A DNA stretch of 7,469 bases from Acidobacteriaceae bacterium (GTDB lineage: Bacteria > Acidobacteriota > Terriglobia > Terriglobales > Acidobacteriaceae), in NCBI GenBank assembly GCA_003165855.1, contig PMXH01000165.1:1-7469 (forward strand). Reading direction: 5' to 3'. Position numbers and translations under genes: made by a program. How positions within the stretch are numbered: position 1 is the stretch's first letter; every line of letters starts with the position of its first letter. Shown here in pieces: positions 1-5,044 of this stretch. Under the pieces are notes generated by a model. The model saw only the letters and a list, made by a program, of their open reading frames with translations, was not told where the DNA came from and ran no database searches.

Positions 1-1362
1 TTCGGCTGCCAGATGAACGTGCATGACTCCGAGAAAGTCATTGGCACGCTGGTCAACGAGGGCTACCGGCAGGTGCAGACGGTGGAAGAGGCTGGGTTGG
101 TGCTCTACAACACCTGTTCCATCCGAGACAAGGCGGAGCAGAAGGTCTTCAACCGGCTCAACGATTACAAGAAATATCAGAAGCAGGGCAAGAAGTTTGG
201 CGTGCTGGGCTGCGTGGCGCAGCAGGAAGGCGAAAAGATTTTCGAGCGCGCGCCCTGGGTGTCCCTGGTCTGCGGATCGGCTAGCTACCGCAATCTCCCA
301 CAAATGCTGGCACAACTGGAAGCCGGGAGCCGGAAGCCGGAAACCGAATTCCAATCCCAAAGAGCGGAACCGGGAAGTCCGAGGTCCGACGACCGAGGTC
401 TGGTTCGAATCACTGGACTCGACGATCGCGAAACCGACGCCTGCTTTGAGACCGAGTTCACCGCCCGAACCAATCCCCATCGCGGATACATCACCATCAT
501 CGAAGGCTGCGACAAGTTCTGCGCCTACTGTGTGGTCCCGTTCACGCGCGGCAAAGAACGCAGCCGGACTTCGGAGTCTGTGCTCGCCGAAGCCCGCCAG
601 ATGGCCGATCTCGGGTATACGGAAATCCAGTTGCTGGGCCAGAACGTCAATTCCTACAAAGATTCGGCAGGGAAGCGATCCTTCGCGGAAGTGCTCGCCG
701 CCGTAGGCGAAGTTCCGGGGATTCGCCGCGTGCGCTTCACCACCTCGCACCCCCGCGATTTCGGTCGCGACATCATCCACGCCATCGACGCCGTCCCCAC
801 CCTTTGCGACCACGTGCATCTTCCCGTGCAAAGCGGATCGGACCGAGTCCTCAACGCCATGCAGCGCCTCTACACCCGTGAGCAGTATCTCGAACGCATT
901 GCCTGGATGAAGGCCGCGAAGCGCGAGATCAGCATCACCAGCGATGTGATCGTGGGCTTTCCCGGAGAGACCGAAGAAGACTTCGCGCAAACTCTATCGC
1001 TGCTGGACGAGGTCGGATACGACGCCGTATTCGCCTTCAAGTACTCTCCGCGTCCGAACACACCGTCGTTGGCGCTGGAAGATGCGATTCCGGATGAGGA
1101 GAAAGCCCGCCGCCTGGAAGTCCTGATGGCGCGCCAGCGACAAATCCAAATCGCACGCTACAAGAGGTATATCGGGACAATCTGCGAAGTGATGGTTGAA
1201 GGTAGAAACGCAGCCCGCGCTCAGTGGATGGGCCGGACTTCGCACAACAAGACCTTGAATTTCACCGCGCCGGAGGGCGCTGCTCCCCGGGTGGGGACCT
1301 ATGTGCCCGTGATGGCAACGATCAGCTTTCCCAACAGTCTTCTAGGCGAATTGGTGATATAA
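1..1362 (+). CDS. miaB: tRNA-2-methylthio-N6-dimethylallyladenosine synthase MiaB (5' end missing)
   Basis: This is a radical-SAM methylthiotransferase that adds a methylthio group to N6-isopentenyladenosine at position 37 of tRNAs reading UNN codons; it acts in the cytoplasm. The reading frame is open from base 1 and begins inside the family's FGCQMN motif, so only a short N-terminus is missing. Counting from base 1, the three N-terminal cluster cysteines are C3, C39 (NTCS) and C71 (GVLGCVA). The radical-SAM CxxxCxxC is C170, C174, C177 (EGCDKFCAYC). LGQNVNSY, TTSHP, LPVQSGSD and VGFPGET follow, and a TRAM-like tail ends in PNSLLGELVI. The linker between the N-terminal domain and the radical-SAM domain is roughly 25 residues longer than I recall for E. 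coli MiaB, and the excess coincides with two heptanucleotide arrays. The frame stays open, so the gene looks functional. It probably forms an operon with the next gene. Confidence 0.96.
   Translation, partial: FGCQMNVHDSEKVIGTLVNEGYRQVQTVEEAGLVLYNTCSIRDKAEQKVFNRLNDYKKYQKQGKKFGVLGCVAQQEGEKIFERAPWVSLVCGSASYRNLPQMLAQLEAGSRKPETEFQSQRAEPGSPRSDDRGLVRITGLDDRETDACFETEFTARTNPHRGYITIIEGCDKFCAYCVVPFTRGKERSRTSESVLAEARQMADLGYTEIQLLGQNVNSYKDSAGKRSFAEVLAAVGEVPGIRRVRFTTSHPRDFGRDIIHAIDAVPTLCDHVHLPVQSGSDRVLNAMQRLYTREQYLERIAWMKAAKREISITSDVIVGFPGETEEDFAQTLSLLDEVGYDAVFAFKYSPRPNTPSLALEDAIPDEEKARRLEVLMARQRQIQIARYKRYIGTICEVMVEGRNAARAQWMGRTSHNKTLNFTAPEGAAPRVGTYVPVMATISFPNSLLGELVI
320..346 (+). repeat. Heptanucleotide tandem array 1 inside miaB
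   Basis: Nearly four consecutive 7-bp units are read directly: AAGCCGG (320-326), GAGCCGG (327-333), AAGCCGG (334-340) and AAACCG (341-346). Because 7 is not a multiple of 3, each unit is read in a different frame, and gain or loss of one unit would shift the miaB frame. It lies in the linker before the radical-SAM domain. Confidence 0.85.
375..402 (+). repeat. Heptanucleotide tandem array 2 inside miaB
   Basis: Four degenerate 7-bp units are visible: AAGTCCG (375-381), AGGTCCG (382-388), ACGACCG (389-395) and AGGTCTG (396-402). It lies 28 bp after array 1 in the same linker. Together the two arrays span about 83 bp, close to the extra length of this linker relative to ordinary MiaB. Confidence 0.75.
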
Positions 1363-1372
1363 GAAGCGAAGA

Positions 1373-1403
1373 AGCGGCGGTGCGAGCTGCGCCGCTGAAG
1401 GAG
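1373..1403 (+). promoter_or_regulatory. Hairpin abutting the ribosome binding site of the DUF151 gene
   Basis: AGCGGCG (1373-1379) and CGCCGCT (1390-1396) form a perfect 7-bp GC-rich stem with a 10-nt loop. One base separates it from the Shine-Dalgarno sequence AAGGAG (1398-1403), which is 6 nt before the ATG at 1410. It has no T-run, so it is not a convincing terminator. It could tune translation or protect the mRNA between the two cistrons; that role is inference. Confidence 0.5.
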
Positions 1404-1409
1404 TCTCAC

Positions 1410-1895
1410 ATGGAAGTAGAGATGACCATCCGTGGCCTTTTGATGGATCCGGTGACGAATACGCCGATTGTGATCCTTAAGGATGTGGCGGGGGAATCGG
1501 TGCTGCCGATCTGGGTGGGGGTTTACGAGGCGAATGCGATTGCGCTGGAGATGGAAAAGGTGAACACGCCCCGGCCGATGACGCATGATTTGATCAAGAA
1601 CGTGCTGACCGGGCTGGAGACGCAGGTGCATAAGGTGGTGGTGACGGAGCTGCGCGAGGACACGTTTTATGCGGTGATCTGGCTGGAGCGCGGGGGCGAG
1701 GTGGTGAGCATCGACTCGCGGCCGTCGGATGCGCTGGCGCTGGCGTTGCGGGTGGATTGTCCGATCTATGTGGATGAAGTGGTGCTGAAGAATTCGAAGC
1801 AGGCGGCGAACATGTCGGACCGGGTGACCGCCGAGGAGCTGAGGAAGTATCTGGAAGGGCTGAACGACGAGGATTTGGGGAAGTACAAGATGTAG
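1410..1895 (+). CDS. Bifunctional nuclease family protein (DUF151/BFN domain)
   Basis: This 161-residue protein is almost entirely one BFN/DUF151 domain (DNase-RNase family, Pfam PF02577). Members have been reported with RNase and DNase activity, and the wider family also occurs in plants; the physiological role in bacteria is unclear. Visible family landmarks are the opening MEVEMTIRGLLMDP, the segment LPIWVGVYEANAIALEME near residues 31-48, the histidine-containing RPMTHDLIKNVL, and the conserved SIDSRPSDALALALR near residues 94-108. The start at 1410 is preferred over upstream in-frame codons because a good Shine-Dalgarno (AAGGAG) lies 6 nt before it and the family begins there; an earlier start would overlap miaB. 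The gene follows miaB by 47 nt and is probably co-transcribed. Its codons end mostly in G, unlike the C-ending codons of miaB. The assignment is firm; the substrate is not known. Confidence 0.92.
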   Translation: MEVEMTIRGLLMDPVTNTPIVILKDVAGESVLPIWVGVYEANAIALEMEKVNTPRPMTHDLIKNVLTGLETQVHKVVVTELREDTFYAVIWLERGGEVVSIDSRPSDALALALRVDCPIYVDEVVLKNSKQAANMSDRVTAEELRKYLEGLNDEDLGKYKM

Positions 1896-1903
1896 GGGGA
1901 GTT

Positions 1904-1936
1904 GGTAATTTTGTAATTGGGTAATTTTGTAATTTG
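1904..1936. repeat. AT-rich GGTAATTTT-type tandem repeat
   Basis: Two consecutive near-identical units, at 1904-1919 and 1920-1936, each read GGTAATTTTGTAATT followed by G or TG. The tract begins 8 bp after the DUF151 stop codon and is very AT-rich in a GC-rich region. The same motif family builds the large inverted repeat at 6198-6299, so this looks like one member of an interspersed family. No coding role is seen. Confidence 0.8.
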
Positions 1937-1999
1937 ATGGCCTAGGCTGCTCGGTGATTTCCAGAACAACGGCATCTATCCTTCCTTTGTGATGCTTAA

Positions 2000-2038
2000 T
2001 GTCAATTCTTGACATCATCTTATCCATCATGACATCAT
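2000..2038 (+). promoter_or_regulatory. Candidate promoter and operator of the vapBC operon
   Basis: A consensus -35 box TTGACA (2009-2014) is followed after 18 bp by CATCAT (2033-2038), a 4-of-6 match to the -10 consensus. TGTCAA TTC TTGACA (2000-2014) is a perfect 6-bp inverted repeat covering the -35. TGACATCAT occurs at 2010-2018 and again at 2030-2038, exactly 20 bp apart, about two helical turns. Repeated sites spaced by whole turns suit cooperative binding of a ribbon-helix-helix antitoxin dimer, the usual autoregulator of vapBC operons. All elements lie within 50 bp of the vapB start. This is a sequence-based prediction. Confidence 0.55.
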
Positions 2039-2047
2039 AGCGTCATC

Positions 2048-2275
2048 ATGCGCACCACGTTGAACCTCGATGATGATGTCTTGGAGATCCTGCGGGAGTA
2101 CTCGGAAACGCGGTCTCTGCCTATGGGAAAAGCTGCGTCGGAACTGGTGCGTAAAGGGGCGAACGCGCCTGTCCAGATGGAGAAAGTCGATGGTTTCTGG
2201 CGGGTGGTACTGCCCAAAAGCGGCCCTAAAATCACCAGCGAAGATGTAAAGCGGCTGTTGGAGGACGAGATTTAG
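2048..2275 (+). CDS. vapB: VapB-like ribbon-helix-helix antitoxin
   Basis: This is a 75-residue antitoxin expected to bind DNA through its N-terminus and to neutralise the adjacent PIN toxin through its C-terminus. Residues 1-7 (MRTTLNL) form the predicted DNA-contacting strand, followed by DDDVLEILREYSETR and a second helix near residues 26-37 (MGKAASELVRKG), the normal ribbon-helix-helix layout. The C-terminal half (WRVVLPKSGPKITSEDVKRLL) is the presumed toxin-binding segment. The ATG at 2048 is the only reasonable start: an in-frame TGA lies at 2030-2032 and no other start codon intervenes. There is no Shine-Dalgarno upstream, and the predicted -10 ends only 9 bp before the ATG, so the mRNA may be leaderless. 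Its stop overlaps the toxin start by one base. The family assignment rests on pattern and context. Confidence 0.88.
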   Translation: MRTTLNLDDDVLEILREYSETRSLPMGKAASELVRKGANAPVQMEKVDGFWRVVLPKSGPKITSEDVKRLLEDEI

Positions 2276-2700
2276 TGCCGGGATATCTGCTCGACGCGAA
2301 TGTGCTCGTCGCGCTGGCATGGCAGGAGCATTCTGCGCACGAGCGAGCGCGGCGCTGGTTTTCCCGTCATTCGCAGCAAGGCTGGGCGACTTGTCCCATG
2401 ACGCAGGCGGCGCTGGTCCGCGTTCTGTCGAACCCACGATTCTCGCCACACAGTTTGACCCCAGCCGGCGCCTTGCAGGTGCTCACCCGAAACGTGGAAC
2501 TTCCGGGACATGTATTCTGGGCGGACTCGATCGATTTGCCGCAAGCTGTGAGTCGGATGGCGACGGCGCCGACCGGCCATCAACAGATCACGGACGCGTA
2601 CCTCGTCGCCTTGGCGATTCGTCACCGTGGGAAGTTGGCTACGCTAGACCGGGGGATTGTGCAGCTTGCGCCGGCGGGATCGGTGGAAGTGATTTCGTGA
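2275..2700 (+). CDS. vapC: VapC-family PIN-domain ribonuclease toxin
   Basis: This 141-residue PIN-domain protein is expected to be a magnesium-dependent endoribonuclease; characterised VapC toxins cleave tRNA or rRNA. Visible landmarks are LLDANVLVAL with the first metal-binding aspartate D7, the segment CPMTQAALVRVLSNPRF (residues 40-56), TDAYLVALA with D107, and LATLDRGI with D125. At the position where many PIN proteins of this type have a glutamate (T-E-x-x-x-x-R) there is Q44, while R49 is kept. I cannot tell from one sequence whether this reduces activity or is normal for the subfamily. The start is GTG at 2275, overlapping the antitoxin stop in TAGTG. A GGAGG at 2260-2264 within vapB lies 10 nt upstream, so translation is probably coupled. 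It forms a two-gene operon with vapB. Confidence 0.92.
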   Translation: MPGYLLDANVLVALAWQEHSAHERARRWFSRHSQQGWATCPMTQAALVRVLSNPRFSPHSLTPAGALQVLTRNVELPGHVFWADSIDLPQAVSRMATAPTGHQQITDAYLVALAIRHRGKLATLDRGIVQLAPAGSVEVIS

Positions 2701-2743
2701 TCGACTGGTGCGACTTTACATAATACCTGTTATCGGACATTGC

Positions 2744-2770
2744 GGCAGAGGGCTCTGGTTGCCCTCTGCC
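2744..2770. terminator. Bidirectional hairpin between convergent genes
   Basis: GGCAGAGGGC (2744-2753) pairs perfectly with GCCCTCTGCC (2761-2770) around a 7-nt loop. It sits 43 bp after the vapC stop and 14 bp after the stop of the opposite-strand gene, where a shared terminator is expected. Neither side is followed by a clear T-run, so it is not a canonical intrinsic terminator. Confidence 0.65.
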
Positions 2771-2784
2771 ACGTAAAACTGCCG

Positions 2785-4593
2785 CTACTGTTCGACGATC
2801 TGGGTGACCGACGCCGAACTCCCGGCTATGTCCGAGTCTCCGTAGAAAGTCACCGTCACGTTGGCCGAGCCCACGGGCAGGGTGGAGGTGGTGAACTCCG
2901 CTGCGCCGCCCTTAAGCTCGATCGTGCCGAGGACCGTGTTCCCTGTGGTAAACGTAACTGGTCCGGTGGGCGTGGTGGTGGGTGAGTTGAGGAGGGCGGT
3001 GAAGGTGACCGCGTCGCCTTGGGTTGACGGGTTTGGCGATGAGGTAAGCCTGGCCGAGCTAGTGGTAGGCTGCACGACCTGGTTCAGGATCGCGGAGGAA
3101 CTGCCTGCGTTGTATGCGTCGCCAAGGTAGACGGCGGTCAGCGGGAGGGTGCCGGCGTTGAGAACGGCTGTGGTGAGAGTCGCCACGCTGGTTTCGTTTA
3201 TGGTTTGGCTGGGGACAAGTGTCGCAAACCCAATGCCATAGGGGCCAGAATTGAACCGAACCTTGCCAGTGGGATTGCCGATGAGACCGCCGGCGGTCGT
3301 GGTGACGACAGCGGTTAAGGTGACCTTCTGCCAATAGATCGAGGGATTCAGGCTTGAGGTTAGAGTGGTGGTGGTCGGGTCCCCCAAGACTACCAGCGTG
3401 TAGGCGCTGGACGTACTGGAATAATAAGGGCCCCATCCCGAATAGGTGGCGGTGACCTGGTTGGTTCCGACTGGGAGGACGGCATCGACGGTTGCGATGC
3501 AGGTATGGGCGCCGACCGTGGCGCTTCCGAAGAGGCTGTTGTTGTCGTAGAAGGATATCGTCCCTTGGCAGGAGGTGTAATAAACACCCTGGCAGTAACT
3601 CGAGGCATACAGTTGCGCCTGGAAAGTGAAATCACTGACCAATTCAGGCGAACCGGGTGGGTTTATCAGGGTGGTTGTTGTATCGCAGCCAGCGCTGGGC
3701 GCAGATTTGGTGTGCGCGCTAAAACCCGAATTCACAGTTTGCGTGACCGAGGCTGAATTTCCGGCAGGGTAAGTAACAGCGGGCCGGAAGGTGCCATCGC
3801 CGTTGCCGAAGAGCACGCTGAGGATTCCGGCACCCGTGCATGAATCGCAGTGGTTCGTCACCAGCAGATCGGGTACGCCGTCGCCGTTCACGTCAGCCAC
3901 GGCTACTGGGTTGGGGTTCTGCACACCGGCGTCGTAGAGTACGGCGGAGCGAAACGTGCCATTGCCATTATTGAGCACCACGGAAACTGTACCGTGGCCG
4001 TTGTTCTCACCGGAGGAGTTGGTGAGAACGAGGTCGGGTTTGCCGTCGCCGTCGAGATCGGCGACGGCAAGTGCTATGGCAGTAGGAGCGCCCGAACTAT
4101 AGCTCACTGCACTCTGGAAAGTTCCGTCGCCGTTACCAAGCAGCACGGAGACGCGTCCCGCCGCAGATCCGCAAGTGCGTGCCCTGGCGGCGCACGAGGT
4201 GACGAGGATGTCGAGCTTGCCATCCCCATTTACGTCCGCGGCAACAACGATGCCCGTGCCGGGTGCGCCGCCGGAGTCGTAGGTGACGACCGGCTGAAAG
4301 GTGCCGTCGCCCGTCCCGAGGAGAACGCCCACGAGGCCATGGGTGCTGCTTGAATCCCCCCAGTTCGAAACAACGATGTCTGGCTGGCCGTCGCCGTTGA
4401 GGTCTGCAACTGCCTGGCCACCCGAATCATATGTCACCGCCGGGCTGAAGGTTGTGCCAGCGGCTGGAGGCTTGGCGCTCTCGGCTTGTTGGGCTGAGGC
4501 GGCGAAGGCGATCAGGACGGTGAGAGCTGCGATGAGGAGAGTCAGGATGGGGGGGATGCGGAGCTCTTTTTCTGGGGTACGCTGGCTGGTCAT
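2785..4593 (-). CDS. Secreted VCBS/FG-GAP repeat protein with three Ig-like domains
   Basis: This is a 602-residue exported protein, probably extracellular or surface-associated; the family is often linked to adhesion or carbohydrate contact, but no specific function can be assigned. A signal peptide is clear: hydrophobic core near residues 14-33 and an ASA|Q cleavage site after residue 34. Four VCBS/FG-GAP units follow, each with a calcium-loop motif DxxGDGxxD (residues 64-72, 120-128, 179-187, 234-242) and a GNGDGTF-type turn. Three Ig-like domains of about 100 residues occupy roughly 304-403, 405-508 and 509-602; each opens with a Thr/Ser-rich segment such as TTTTL. Cysteines in the second repeat, after the fourth, and in the first Ig domain could form disulfides. 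No C-terminal anchor or sorting signal is seen. The start is well supported by Shine-Dalgarno AAGGAGGT (minus strand, 4606-4599), 5 nt before the ATG. The gene is monocistronic and convergent with vapBC. Confidence 0.9.
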   Translation of the reverse strand: MTSQRTPEKELRIPPILTLLIAALTVLIAFAASAQQAESAKPPAAGTTFSPAVTYDSGGQAVADLNGDGQPDIVVSNWGDSSSTHGLVGVLLGTGDGTFQPVVTYDSGGAPGTGIVVAADVNGDGKLDILVTSCAARARTCGSAAGRVSVLLGNGDGTFQSAVSYSSGAPTAIALAVADLDGDGKPDLVLTNSSGENNGHGTVSVVLNNGNGTFRSAVLYDAGVQNPNPVAVADVNGDGVPDLLVTNHCDSCTGAGILSVLFGNGDGTFRPAVTYPAGNSASVTQTVNSGFSAHTKSAPSAGCDTTTTLINPPGSPELVSDFTFQAQLYASSYCQGVYYTSCQGTISFYDNNSLFGSATVGAHTCIATVDAVLPVGTNQVTATYSGWGPYYSSTSSAYTLVVLGDPTTTTLTSSLNPSIYWQKVTLTAVVTTTAGGLIGNPTGKVRFNSGPYGIGFATLVPSQTINETSVATLTTAVLNAGTLPLTAVYLGDAYNAGSSSAILNQVVQPTTSSARLTSSPNPSTQGDAVTFTALLNSPTTTPTGPVTFTTGNTVLGTIELKGGAAEFTTSTLPVGSANVTVTFYGDSDIAGSSASVTQIVEQ

Positions 4594-4769
4594 GGGAGAC
4601 CTCCTTGGGTGGTGCGTGATGCTAGGGGCCCTGACGTGCGTTCGAGTCTTGCGCTTACTCGATGTTGCTCGCGAACATCATCTGGTGAATCTCGTCTGGC
4701 GAATGCCATCCTGAGAGCCCAACTGGCGGGGCGGGGAGGATTGCAGCGGAGCTAGGACTCTACGGGCGA

Positions 4770-4798
4770 AACTTAGCACTGAGGGAAAGCTAAGTCAA
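4770..4798 (-). promoter_or_regulatory. Candidate promoter with overlapping palindrome for the secreted repeat-protein gene
   Basis: On the minus strand TTGACT (4798-4793) is followed after exactly 17 bp by TAAGTT (4775-4770), a reasonable -35/-10 pair. ACTTAGC (4771-4777) and GCTAAGT (4789-4795) form a perfect 7-bp inverted repeat with an 11-bp spacer. It reaches from the -10 to the -35 box, the placement expected of a repressor operator. Transcription would start near 4762, leaving a 5' leader of about 170 nt before the ATG at 4593. I see no recognisable riboswitch in that leader. Confidence 0.45.
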
Positions 4799-4821
4799 TG
4801 CTGAGTTGGGGCGCGTGAAGA

Positions 4822-4919
4822 ACAGCAGGTTCCCCTCGGCGCGCTGCGCTTGCTCGGGGCAGGCTCTCCACTTCGCTTCCCTTTCCCTGCGGGAAAGCGA
4901 AGCTTCGGTCGGAATGACA
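4822..4919. repeat. Interspersed repeat A, copy 1 (intergenic)
   Basis: The 52-bp core at 4868-4919 matches 5341-5392 inside truB at 51 of 52 positions. The outer motif ACAGCAGGTTCC (4822-4833) also recurs at 5328-5339. Between motif and core, copy 1 carries about 34 bp more (4834-4867), itself partly palindromic, that copy 2 lacks. The core is palindromic: CTTTCCC pairs with GGGAAAG across a TGC loop, and CTTCGC pairs with GCGAAG outside it. This is the style of short, palindromic, non-autonomous elements scattered through bacterial genomes. Confidence 0.85.
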
Positions 4920-4965
4920 AGTTTTACTCGAGATGCTATCCGCTCCTTACGGCAACGGCAAAGGC

Positions 4966-5010
4966 GTCGGGCCTTCGGCCCGAGGACAGCCGAGGGCGGC
5001 TGCCCCCACA
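4966..5010. repeat. Interspersed repeat B, copy 1 (double hairpin after truB)
   Basis: This 45-bp element is two adjacent hairpins: TCGGGCC/GGCCCGA around TTC (4967-4983), then CAGCCG/CGGCTG around AGGG. A related copy lies inside truB at 5855-5900, about 85 percent identical by eye with one single-base indel. It begins 35 bp downstream of the truB stop and could act as a transcript end or 3' stabiliser; no T-run follows. Confidence 0.75.
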
Positions 5011-5044
5011 AGAGCTTTCACCACTTCTCCGCATGAGCAGAGAG

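Larger units (their letters stand above)
4594..5044. other. Gene-free stretch between the secreted-protein gene and truB
   Basis: This 451-bp stretch has no credible gene; the open frames here are translations of repeats. It holds the ribosome binding site, leader and candidate promoter of the minus-strand secreted-protein gene (4594-4800), then repeat A copy 1 (4822-4919) and repeat B copy 1 (4966-5010). The last 34 bp before the truB stop show nothing recognisable. Confidence 0.8.

Noticed and set aside
1224..1409. Extended N-terminus for the DUF151 protein
   Set aside because: It would overlap miaB by over 130 bp, lacks family similarity, and the good Shine-Dalgarno is 6 nt before the ATG at 1410.
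1299..2030. Minus-strand open frame of 243 codons opposite the DUF151 gene
   Set aside because: Arg/His/Gln-rich shadow of a strong family gene on the other strand; no start signal.
2319..2723. Second plus-strand open frame within vapC
   Set aside because: Out-of-frame shadow; the PIN motifs are in the frame starting at 2275.
4594..4769. Riboswitch in the long leader of the secreted-protein gene
   Set aside because: I could not recognise any conserved aptamer core; only weak short stems are visible.
4822..5010. CRISPR array
   Set aside because: Repeats A and B are two different elements with no regular spacing, no uniform spacers and no cas genes nearby.
4790..5011. Minus-strand open frame of 73 codons in the spacer before the secreted-protein gene
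   Set aside because: It is a translation of repeats A and B copy 1, has no ribosome binding site and its peptide matches only the repeat-type sequence.
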